Positions 9,087-15,081 of a DNA stretch of 15,081 nt are shown piece after piece. The notes under the pieces are model-generated. The model searched no databases, was not told the DNA's origin, and saw nothing but the letters and a program-made list of their open reading frames with translations. Every line of letters starts with the position of its first letter. Positions within the stretch are counted from its first letter, which is position 1. The stretch lies in NCBI GenBank assembly GCA_003132645.1, contig PKYM01000051.1, positions 13,205 through 28,285 on the forward strand, in the 5' to 3' direction. The translations under genes and the position numbers were made by a program. The DNA is from Actinomycetota bacterium (GTDB taxonomy: Bacteria; Actinomycetota; Thermoleophilia; UBA2241).

Positions 9087-9911
9087 TCAGGCGAGCAGCG
9101 TGGGCTTGCGCAGCTCGCGACAGTGGCAGCCGGCCTCGTCGCCGGGCAGCGCCGCGGCCGCGTCCAGGACGATGCGGCCCATCAGCCGGGCGTCATCGGT
9201 AAAGCGCCGCCTCAGCTCGTCGTGGCTCCAGTCCGAGACGACGCCCTCGGCGTAGTTGACGATGAGCTGGATGCCCGCGTAGCAGGCGCCGATGTCGCGG
9301 GCCAGCCAAACCTCCGGCGAGAAACTCTGCCCGACGATGTCGCCCATGCCCTGCAGGCGGCGGACTTCGGCCGGCGACTCGAAGCGCGGTCCCTCGGTCA
9401 CCACGTAGACGCCGCGGGCAAAAAGCCGGCGGTCGGGTGCGAGGCGCCGGGCGCTGCGCAGCAGCGCCTCGCGCCCGACCGGGCAGACGGGCTCGCGCAT
9501 GACGAGCAGCCGGCCGCCGGCCACGCCTTCACCCGCGCGGTCGGTGGTCAGGTCGACGAAGTCGTCACAGACCAGAAGATCGCCCGGGTCGAGCAGGTGG
9601 TTCAGGCTGCCGACGCCGGCCTCGGAGAGGATGCGACGTACGCCGGCACGCTGCAGCACGCTGAAGACCTGGCGCGAGGCGAGCCCCCGCGGTACGCCCG
9701 GCCGCCAGCCGTGCATCCTGACGTGGAGGACCGGTTCGGAGGCCAGCGTGAAGAGCTGGAACGGCGGACTGTCGCCGTAAGGGGTCTCGAACACGAGTCC
9801 GTCGTCGTCGGCGACGAGACAGGGGTGCAGGTCGGCCGGAAACGCCCCTCCCTGAGTCCCTGAGCCGCCGATGATGGCCAGCCGCGCGGGCGGCACGGCG
9901 ACCGAGGGCAC
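9087..9911 (-). CDS. Divergent MTAP/PNP-family purine nucleoside phosphorylase
   Basis: The 274-residue protein has the fold signatures of 5'-methylthioadenosine/purine nucleoside phosphorylases, which cleave nucleosides with phosphate to base and pentose 1-phosphate. These are LAIIGGSG (11-18, phosphate loop), EAGVGSLN, TEGPRFESPAEVR (172-184) and DIVGQSFSPEVWLARDIGACYAGIQLIVNYAEG. Two pocket positions differ from MTAP: N219 replaces the Asp that favours 6-aminopurines, and Q195 replaces the Met that packs on the ribose. The usual INYRANI segment is also replaced (GLASRQVF). An Asn at the base-binding site is found in 6-oxopurine enzymes and in methylthioinosine phosphorylases, so inosine-type or methylthioinosine substrates are plausible. 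The GTG start lies 3 bases after the upstream gene's stop, implying coupling. Confidence 0.85.
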   Translation of the reverse strand: MPSVAVPPARLAIIGGSGTQGGAFPADLHPCLVADDDGLVFETPYGDSPPFQLFTLASEPVLHVRMHGWRPGVPRGLASRQVFSVLQRAGVRRILSEAGVGSLNHLLDPGDLLVCDDFVDLTTDRAGEGVAGGRLLVMREPVCPVGREALLRSARRLAPDRRLFARGVYVVTEGPRFESPAEVRRLQGMGDIVGQSFSPEVWLARDIGACYAGIQLIVNYAEGVVSDWSHDELRRRFTDDARLMGRIVLDAAAALPGDEAGCHCRELRKPTLLA

Positions 9912-9914
9912 GCC

Positions 9915-10694
9915 TCAGAACCCCGAGACCTGGGTGGGCACCCGCACGGCGACCAACTGGACGTGGTCGCCGGCGTCGGTCGTGAACTTTCGCAGATCCT
10001 GGTCGAGCTGCGGGGGAAAGCCGCGGACCGCCCCAAGCACCGTCTCACCGGCGGTGACGTTGGCGCCGATCGCAACCTGGGCCTTGGTCACGTGCGTGAC
10101 GATGAGCAGCAGGCTGGGGTCGTCGGCAAGCTGCAGCTCGATCTCGGTGTCGTCGTAGCGACCCAGCAGCTTGTAGGCGGTGACGGCGATCACGCGACCG
10201 TCGACAGGACTGTAGACGAAGGCGCCGGGCACCGCTCCCACGTCGAGACCGGCGGTGCCGCCCGAGGCGTCGCTGGCATCGCCGCCCGTGACGAAATAGC
10301 GCATGCCGCCGTGGGCGAAGAGGTCGGCCAGGGGGCCGGAGACGCCTGAGGTGTCGCCCGGCTGGCCGACTGGCGTGAGCGCCACGCTGTTCTTGTTGTC
10401 GACCGGGTGAAAGGCGACCGCCGTCGTGGCTTCGAGTCTGACGGGCAGCAGCAGATCGATACTCTCGAGCCGGGCGACCACGATGTGCCGGTCGACCGAC
10501 CCCGCCTGGGCGAACTGCGAGACGACGTTGGCCCCGGGGACCCGGGCGGGCTTGGGGGCAGGCCAGGCGTAGGCCGCCCAGATGGCGCCGATGACGAGAG
10601 GGACGACCACCGCGATGGCCATGATGCGCCGACGCCTGACTTGATGTCGGCGGGCCTTCTTTGCCAGCCGCCGTTCGTTTCTCAGGCTCTGCAT
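9915..10694 (-). CDS. Membrane-anchored protein with a degenerate M23-like (duplicated hybrid motif) domain
   Basis: The 259-residue product starts with a very basic cytosolic segment (residues 5-23, RNERRLAKKARRHQVRRRR), then one transmembrane helix (24-43), then an extracytoplasmic region. That region includes DRHIVVARLESIDLLLPV and, near its end, VYSPVDGRVIAVTAYKLLG...VTHVTKAQVAIGANVTAGETVLGAVRG. This resembles the core of LytM/M23 or lipoyl-like hybrid folds (SPVDG...VTHV...V-x2-G...G). The HxxxD and HxH zinc ligands of active M23 peptidases are not evident, so a binding rather than peptidase role is more likely. I chose ATG 10694. Earlier codons add an unrelated stretch, and a -10-like TAGGCT lies 7 bases upstream, suggesting a leaderless mRNA. 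It is followed by the phosphorylase after 3 bases. Confidence 0.7.
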   Translation of the reverse strand: MQSLRNERRLAKKARRHQVRRRRIMAIAVVVPLVIGAIWAAYAWPAPKPARVPGANVVSQFAQAGSVDRHIVVARLESIDLLLPVRLEATTAVAFHPVDNKNSVALTPVGQPGDTSGVSGPLADLFAHGGMRYFVTGGDASDASGGTAGLDVGAVPGAFVYSPVDGRVIAVTAYKLLGRYDDTEIELQLADDPSLLLIVTHVTKAQVAIGANVTAGETVLGAVRGFPPQLDQDLRKFTTDAGDHVQLVAVRVPTQVSGF

Positions 10695-10701
10695 GTGGTC
10701 G

Positions 10702-10731
10702 AGCCTACACGCGACCGGGACATTGATGCAA
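10702..10731 (-). promoter_or_regulatory. Candidate promoter giving a leaderless transcript
   Basis: TTGCAT (10726-10731), an 18-base spacer and TAGGCT (10702-10707) sit directly before ATG 10694. Only 7 bases separate the -10 from the start codon, so transcription should begin at or next to the A of ATG. No good Shine-Dalgarno is present, which fits leaderless expression common in actinobacteria. Confidence 0.5.
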
Positions 10732-10926
10732 CTGCGTACGAACGCCACCGCAGGTCTGAACCGGCTGCCGCGAGTTGTCATGAGGGGCAACGGTTTTCAG
10801 CGCTATCGCCTTCGTAGCCAGAGACGCCGGACTCAAGTCCTGCGAGGTGCCTCCGATACGAACTAGAGACGTTTCGTGTGAGCAAAACCCAGGCGATGGC
10901 GCCGGGGCGGACGTCGGGAGGCAGCC

Positions 10927-11439
10927 GTGAGACGACTCTCGCTCTACATCGTGCTGGCGACCTTCGCCCTGCTTGCCGTGGCGCCCGCCGCTTCGGCACA
11001 CGCGATCACCATGACCAAGCCCGAAAAGCAGCTCATGACGCTGGTCAACCACATGCGCGCCAAGCACCACCTGCACCAGCTCACCATGGTCGCCAGCCTG
11101 GAGCGCGCCGCGCGCGCCCACTCCCGCCAGATGGTGCGCCGCGGCTACTTCAGCCACAGCTCCGCCAGCGGCGAGTCGTTCAGCGCCCGGCTGATCCGCT
11201 TCGGCTACACGACCACCGGCTGCACACGCTGGACGGTGGGCGAGAACATCGCCTACGGCTACCAGGCGAGCGGCACGCCTCACGCCATCTTCATGGCCTG
11301 GTGGCACAGCCCGGCGCACCGTCACGTGATGCTCACCAAGCGCCTTCGCAACCTCGGCATCGGCCGCGCCAGCGGCACCTTCAAGGGCGTCGACGGCATC
11401 GTCTTCTTCACCCTCGACTGCGGGGTGCGTATCCACTAG
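10927..11439 (+). CDS. Secreted CAP-domain (SCP/PR1-like) protein
   Basis: The 170-residue protein has a Sec signal peptide (RR, hydrophobic core LYIVLATFALLAVAP, probable cleavage ASA-HA after residue 24). A complete bacterial CAP domain follows: LVNHMRAKH (39-47), AARAHSRQM (61-69), GYFSH with GESF (73-85), GENIAYG (105-111) and WWHSPAHRHVML (125-136). H65, E106 and H131 match the conserved CAP cavity residues. C99 and C165 may form a disulfide outside the cell. The biochemical role of bacterial CAP proteins is mostly unknown; cell-wall association is frequent. The GTG start has GGGAGG 6 bases upstream. The 232-base gap upstream, shared with the divergent gene, shows no confident promoter for this gene and no riboswitch I recognise. 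A strong terminator follows. Confidence 0.92.
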   Translation: MRRLSLYIVLATFALLAVAPAASAHAITMTKPEKQLMTLVNHMRAKHHLHQLTMVASLERAARAHSRQMVRRGYFSHSSASGESFSARLIRFGYTTTGCTRWTVGENIAYGYQASGTPHAIFMAWWHSPAHRHVMLTKRLRNLGIGRASGTFKGVDGIVFFTLDCGVRIH

Positions 11440-11473
11440 CAGTCTCAAAGACTAAAGAACGACCCCGAACGAC

Positions 11474-11510
11474 AGTGGCGGGGCGGCCGGATGGCCGCCC
11501 CGCCACTTTT
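11474..11510 (+). terminator. Intrinsic terminator after the CAP-domain gene
   Basis: AGTGGCGGGGCGGCC (11474-11488) and GGCCGCCCCGCCACT (11493-11507) form a perfect 15-bp stem with a GGAT loop, followed by TTTTGTT. It begins 35 bases after the CAP stop and ends 40 bases before the helicase start, isolating the two units. The stem's own A residues give a weaker run on the opposite strand. Confidence 0.93.
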
Positions 11511-11538
11511 GTTGGTCTGCTCCGTCGGGGCCATCGGC

Positions 11539-11544
11539 TAGGAT
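11539..11544 (+). promoter_or_regulatory. Candidate -10 of the helicase operon
   Basis: TAGGAT lies 6 bases before the ATG at 11551, the spacing seen for leaderless transcripts. It resembles the TAGGCT placed 7 bases before the divergent gene at 10694. No clear -35 is present, and the same bases include AGGA, which could serve as a Shine-Dalgarno, so the two readings cannot be separated by sequence. Confidence 0.35.
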
Positions 11545-11550
11545 GCGGTA

Positions 11551-13830
11551 ATGGCGGGGCTCTCCTTTCTGACCGACGGCTCGCACGAGCAGGTCGTCTA
11601 TGTCACCCATCGCGCCGCGCGCGGGGCGCGGCTCGCCGCGCTGCCGGCCGACCTGCCGGCGCCCCTCGCCGCAGCTCTCGCCGACCAGGGCATCACCGAG
11701 CTGTTCAGCCACCAGCGCTGCGTCTGGGACCTGCTGGCGGCCGGCCACAATGTCGTCGTGTCGACGGGTACCGCGAGCGGCAAGTCGCTCTCGTTCACGC
11801 TGCCGACCCTCGACGCCTTCGCCCGCGACCCGCACAGCCGGGCGCTCTTTCTCTATCCCACCAAGGCGCTCGCCCAGGACCAGGCCCGCAAACTCTCGGG
11901 GTTGCGGCTGCCGGGCGTGGTCGCCGCTCTCTACGACGGTGACACACCGCAGGCGCAGCGCACCCGCATCAGGGCGAGTGCGACGATCCTGTTGTCGAAC
12001 CCCGATATGCTGCACGTCGGTATCCTGCCGGCGCACGACCACTGGGCCGAGTTCCTCCATCACCTGCGCTACGTCGTGCTGGACGAAGCGCACGTGTACC
12101 GCGGCGTGTTCGGCTCGCACGTCGCCCAGGTCGTGCGCCGGCTGCGCCGGCTGTGCGCCGCCTACGGCGCCACTCCGCAGTTCGTGCTGGCCTCGGCCAC
12201 CATCGCCAACCCGCAACCATTCGCCGAGCGGCTGGTCGGCCTGCCCTTCGCCGCCGTCGACGACAACGGCGCCCCCCAGCCCGAGCAGACGATCGTGCTG
12301 TGGAACCCGCCGTTCACCGATGTCGCGCTAGGCGTGCGCAAGAGCGCCCTGGCCGAGACCAGCTATGTGCTCGCTGAAGCGGTCCTCGCCGGCAAACGCG
12401 CGATCGGCTTCGCGCCGACCCGCAAGGCCGCCGAGCTCGTCTTCCGATACACGCGCCGCCGCATCGAAGACCGCGACCCTCTGGCGGCGGCCGGCATCAT
12501 GCCCTACAGGGCCGGCTACACGCCGGCTCAGCGTCGCGACATCGAGCGGCGCCTGTTCGACGGCGAGCTGCGGGCCATCGTGGCCACCAGCGCGCTCGAG
12601 CTCGGCATCGACGTGGGCAGCCTCGACGTCGCGCTGGTGACCGGTTTTCCCGGCACCGTGACCAGCCTCTGGCAGCGCTGGGGGCGCGCCGGTCGAGCCG
12701 GCAAAGGCTGGGCGGTGCTGGTCGCCGGTCAGGACGCTCTCGACCAGTACTTCATGCGCGAGCCCGAGCGCCTGCTCTCGCGGGCCGTCGAAGAGGCGAT
12801 CGTCGACCTCACCAACCCCCAGATCCTCGAGGCTCACCTCTGCGCGGCGGCCTACGAGCAACCGCTCAGCGAGCAGGACGAGGCCTACTTCGGGGTGGCC
12901 GGCATGGCCCGGGCCGACCAGCTCGGCGCCGCCGGCAAGCTGCACCGCAGCGCGACGGGGACCCTGGCCTGGTCGCAGCCGCGCTCCCCCGCCGCGCGGG
13001 TCGGGCTGCGCTCGGCTTCGTCGGAGACGTTCGTCATAGCCGACGGTCGCGACGGCACCGTGCTGGGCACGATCGAAGGCGAGCGCGTCTTTCGTTCGGC
13101 CCACCCCGGAGCGGTCTATCTCCACCTCGGCGAGAGCTACCTGGTGCGACACCTCGACCTCGACGCCGCGAGCGTCATAGTCGAGCCGTTCTCGGGCGCC
13201 TACTACACGCAGCCCAAGGTCGAAAAACACGTCGCCATCACCGGCGCCGCGACGCCCCGGGAGCTCTCCGGCGGCGCCGCCCTGTCGTTCGGCACCATCG
13301 AGGTCACCGAGCAGGTCGTCGCCTACCAGAAGCGCGGCCTCGAGGCCGCGGAGGTGATCGACACGGTCACCCTCGACCTGCCTCAGCAGGTCTTCTCGAC
13401 CGAGGCGCTGTGGTTTACCCTCCCGCCCGAGCTGCTCATGGCCCACCTCGACGAGGGCGCCCAGCTCGGTGCGCTGCACGCCGCCGAGCACACCTGCATC
13501 GCGGTGCTGCCCCTGTATGCGATGTGCGACCGCTGGGACATCGGCGGCCTGTCGACCGCCTGGCACTGGCAGACCGACCTGGCCACGGTCTTCATCTACG
13601 ACGGCCACCCGGGCGGCATCGGCCTGACACGGCGCGCGCACGACGCCTTCAGCGAGCTCGTCGCCGACGCCGCGCTGCTGATCGCCGAATGCCCCTGTGA
13701 GAGCGGCTGCCCCTCGTGCGTGCAGAGCCCCAAATGCGGTAACTTGAACGAACCGTTGCACAAGCAGGGGGCGCTCGCGCTCCTGCGGGCCATCGTCGCC
13801 CGCGACCCCGACGAAAGGGAACCCACATGA
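11551..13830 (+). CDS. DEAD/DEAH-box helicase with C-terminal DUF1998/MZB zinc domain (YprA/MrfA type)
   Basis: This 759-residue superfamily 2 helicase has motif I STGTASGKS (71-79), motif Ia YPTKALAQDQ, motif II D178-E-A-H181, motif III SAT (215-217), motif V ATSALELGIDVG and motif VI QRWGRAGRAG. The C-terminal part holds the DUF1998/MZB region with C714-x-C716-x3-C720-x2-C723 and another Cys at 729, as in Bacillus MrfA. MrfA works with an exonuclease in repair of mitomycin-type DNA damage and translocates 3' to 5'. The exonuclease partner (MrfB) is not in the window. Its ATG overlaps nothing upstream. It is the first gene of a three-gene operon joined to the GNAT gene by an ATGA overlap. 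Confidence 0.94.
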   Translation: MAGLSFLTDGSHEQVVYVTHRAARGARLAALPADLPAPLAAALADQGITELFSHQRCVWDLLAAGHNVVVSTGTASGKSLSFTLPTLDAFARDPHSRALFLYPTKALAQDQARKLSGLRLPGVVAALYDGDTPQAQRTRIRASATILLSNPDMLHVGILPAHDHWAEFLHHLRYVVLDEAHVYRGVFGSHVAQVVRRLRRLCAAYGATPQFVLASATIANPQPFAERLVGLPFAAVDDNGAPQPEQTIVLWNPPFTDVALGVRKSALAETSYVLAEAVLAGKRAIGFAPTRKAAELVFRYTRRRIEDRDPLAAAGIMPYRAGYTPAQRRDIERRLFDGELRAIVATSALELGIDVGSLDVALVTGFPGTVTSLWQRWGRAGRAGKGWAVLVAGQDALDQYFMREPERLLSRAVEEAIVDLTNPQILEAHLCAAAYEQPLSEQDEAYFGVAGMARADQLGAAGKLHRSATGTLAWSQPRSPAARVGLRSASSETFVIADGRDGTVLGTIEGERVFRSAHPGAVYLHLGESYLVRHLDLDAASVIVEPFSGAYYTQPKVEKHVAITGAATPRELSGGAALSFGTIEVTEQVVAYQKRGLEAAEVIDTVTLDLPQQVFSTEALWFTLPPELLMAHLDEGAQLGALHAAEHTCIAVLPLYAMCDRWDIGGLSTAWHWQTDLATVFIYDGHPGGIGLTRRAHDAFSELVADAALLIAECPCESGCPSCVQSPKCGNLNEPLHKQGALALLRAIVARDPDEREPT

Positions 13831-14537
13831 CGACACCCGGCACAGAGATCGACAGGTCTGGCAACACGGTCGACACCGGCGACACCGGCCGGACCGGCGA
13901 GGTCGGCGGACCGGGCGGCGGCGAGCGCGATGTGACGATCGGGCGCCTCGGCGGCGCGCAGATCGATCTGCTCGAGCCTCTGTGGCGCTCGCTGATCGAC
14001 CACATCCGCGAGCTGGGCAGCGTCGTCTCGCTTGTGCCCCACGAACAGTCGTGGCCGCGGCGCCGGGCGATCTACCAGGAGTTGTTCGCCGACGGCGAGT
14101 CGTTCGCGCTGGGAGCCTGGCGCGGCGAGCAGCTCGTCGGCTACGCCATGGTCCACATCGCCCCGCCGGACGCGGTGTGGTTCACCGGCAGCCGCTACGC
14201 CGAGCTCACCTCGCTCTGCCTTGCCCCTGCCGAGCGCGGCGACGGCCTGGGCACCGAGCTGCTCGACGCGGTGGAGGCCGGGCTCCTCGAGCGCGGCCTC
14301 GACGAATACGTGATCGGCGTCGACAGCGTCAACGACGGCGCGCGCCGGTTCTACGAGCGGCGCGGCTTTCGCGACGGCTTTCATCTCATGCACGGGTGGA
14401 TCGGCGACGTTCGTGGCGACGTTCGTGGCGACGTACGCGGCGGCGATGCCACCGCTGCCGCCACACCGACCGCGGCGGCCGCCGGGGGCGACGAGGACGT
14501 CGAGACCCCGGAGACAGCCTCGTTTGGAATCGACTGA
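13827..14537 (+). CDS. GNAT-family N-acetyltransferase
   Basis: The 236-residue protein has a GNAT core at about residues 36-190. Beta strands lead to motif A, LTSLCLAPAERGDGLGTELLDAVEAG, whose R137-G-D-G-L-G142 matches the acetyl-CoA pyrophosphate loop, then to motif B, VNDGARRFYERRGF. Residues 1-35 are a Thr/Gly/Asp-rich disordered leader (DTGDTGRTG). After the core comes an Asp/Ala-rich low-complexity tail with three GDVR repeats. The substrate cannot be told from sequence. The ATG overlaps the helicase stop (ATGA) with AGGGA 6 bases upstream, so translation is probably coupled. Confidence 0.9.
   Translation: MTTPGTEIDRSGNTVDTGDTGRTGEVGGPGGGERDVTIGRLGGAQIDLLEPLWRSLIDHIRELGSVVSLVPHEQSWPRRRAIYQELFADGESFALGAWRGEQLVGYAMVHIAPPDAVWFTGSRYAELTSLCLAPAERGDGLGTELLDAVEAGLLERGLDEYVIGVDSVNDGARRFYERRGFRDGFHLMHGWIGDVRGDVRGDVRGGDATAAATPTAAAAGGDEDVETPETASFGID
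14403..14438 (+). repeat. Three 12-bp tandem repeats encoding GDVR
   Basis: GGCGACGTTCGT occurs exactly at 14403 and 14415, and with two changes at 14427. It encodes Gly-Asp-Val-Arg three times at the junction of the GNAT core and its low-complexity tail. Being in frame, copy number changes would lengthen or shorten the linker without breaking the gene. Confidence 0.85.
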
Positions 14538-15016
14538 TGCCCGCGACCTACGTCAGCGTGATCGGCGGCAGCTCCTGCAGCGCCGAAGTGGCCGCGCTCG
14601 GCGAGCAGCTCGGAGAGCTGCTCGCCGAGCGCGGCTGCGTGGTGGTCAACGGTGGCATGTCGGGCGTCATGGAGGCGGTCGCCCGCGGCGTGCGGCGCAG
14701 CGGCGGCACCTGCGTCGGCGTCCTGCCGGGCCTCGACCGCCGCGGTGCGGCGCCCGACCTCACGCTGTCGCTGCTCACCGGTCTGGGGCACGCCCGCAAC
14801 CTCGCGGTCGTGGCCAGCGGCGACGTGGTCATCGCCCTGGGCGGCTCCTGGGGGACGCTGTCCGAGATCGGCCTCGCGCGCTCGATCGGCCGCGAGGTCG
14901 TGCTGCTCGAAAGCTGGTCGGTGACGCCTCACGAGGGCGAGCTCGACGGTCTCCACCGGGCCGAGAGCCCGAAAGAAGCCGTCGAGCTCGCCCTCGCCCT
15001 TGCGCAGCCGGACTGA
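14537..15016 (+). CDS. TIGR00725/SLOG-superfamily nucleotide-binding protein (LOG-like)
   Basis: This 159-residue Rossmann-like protein begins with YVSVIGGSSCS. It carries the family motifs VNGGMSGVMEAVARG (37-51) and LGGSWGTLSEIGLA (101-114), with GHARNLAVVASGDVVIAL between them. These match TIGR00725 proteins, relatives of LOG phosphoribohydrolases and molybdenum-cofactor carrier proteins. Its second motif reads GGSWGTLSE where LOG enzymes have PGGxGTxxE, so nucleotide binding is safer to infer than cytokinin-type hydrolysis. I chose ATG 14537, which overlaps the GNAT stop as TGATG. The frame is open far upstream but is GNAT coding sequence there. It closes the operon; the 65 bases to the window end show nothing recognisable. 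Confidence 0.9.
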   Translation: MPATYVSVIGGSSCSAEVAALGEQLGELLAERGCVVVNGGMSGVMEAVARGVRRSGGTCVGVLPGLDRRGAAPDLTLSLLTGLGHARNLAVVASGDVVIALGGSWGTLSEIGLARSIGREVVLLESWSVTPHEGELDGLHRAESPKEAVELALALAQPD

Positions 15017-15081
15017 CCCGAGCCGGAGCCTGAGAGCGCCGGTGCACGGTAGTAGCCGCCGCCGTACCGAGCCGCGAAGCA

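Noticed and set aside
9915..10694. Active M23 peptidase assignment
   Set aside because: The spacing of the SPVDG and VTHV segments resembles M23, but the zinc-binding HxxxD and HxH motifs are not visible, so I call only a degenerate M23-like domain.
10695..10926. Possible c-di-AMP (ydaO-type) or c-di-GMP riboswitch ahead of the CAP-domain gene
   Set aside because: Such switches often precede wall-active secreted proteins, and a stretch near 10800 loosely resembles part of the ydaO consensus, but the conserved core segments are missing and I could not draw the required stems. A covariance-model search would settle it.
10705..11448. Minus-strand 247-codon frame opposite the CAP-domain gene
   Set aside because: Shadow of the CAP gene, which has a signal peptide, all CAP motifs, a Shine-Dalgarno and a terminator on the plus strand.
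13982..14536. Extended N-terminus for the SLOG-type protein
   Set aside because: The frame is open far upstream, but that part is GNAT coding sequence in another frame; the ATG in the TGATG overlap begins exactly at the family N-terminus.

Overview
The window comes from a high-GC bacterial chromosome, most likely an actinobacterial lineage. The gene order rpmG - tRNA-Trp - secE - nusG - rplK - rplA - rplJ - rplL - rpoB is classical. SecE has a long basic N-terminal extension, GTG/TTG starts are common, and a membrane protein carries Trp-rich 'PDGQW' repeats of a kind I associate with deep-branching Actinobacteriota (Thermoleophilia/Acidimicrobiia). Placement below phylum is inference.

Left half (1-7525, all minus strand): the translation/transcription cluster. 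Reading in the direction of transcription, rpmG (49 aa) is followed by a CCA-encoded tRNA-Trp, secE, nusG, rplK and rplA. Then comes a separate promoter with a leader and a textbook intrinsic terminator ahead of rplJ-rplL. After that comes a 214-base gap holding four consecutive hairpins and a promoter with a perfect TATAAT, then rpoB, whose C-terminus runs off the left edge. The cluster therefore appears to be cut into three transcriptional modules (rpmG-rplA, rplJL, rpoB), each with its own start signal. The rplJ leader shows a visible attenuator: one 7-base segment can pair with an upstream sequester or with the 5' arm of the terminator.

Middle (7526-9005): a 337-base divergent gap with two minus-strand promoter candidates, a perfect 15-bp tandem duplication and a possible plus-strand -10. 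It is followed by a plus-strand CPBP-type (CAAX/Abi) membrane protease whose cytosolic N-terminus carries 13-residue Trp repeats.

Right half: a minus-strand pair (9087-10694) encodes a membrane-anchored protein resembling a degenerate M23/duplicated-hybrid domain and, 3 bases later, a divergent MTAP/PNP-family phosphorylase. The plus strand then carries a secreted CAP-domain protein closed by a strong terminator. It ends with a translationally coupled operon of a YprA/MrfA-type helicase, a GNAT acetyltransferase and a TIGR00725/SLOG-type nucleotide-binding protein, joined by ATGA and TGATG overlaps.

Most of the window is ordinary, well-known gene content. The parts most worth a second look are the rplJ attenuator, the rplL-rpoB hairpin array with its internal promoter, the substituted base- and ribose-pocket positions of the phosphorylase with its coupled partner, the Trp-repeat protease, and the helicase-GNAT-SLOG operon. 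I see no CRISPR array, insertion sequence or prophage.
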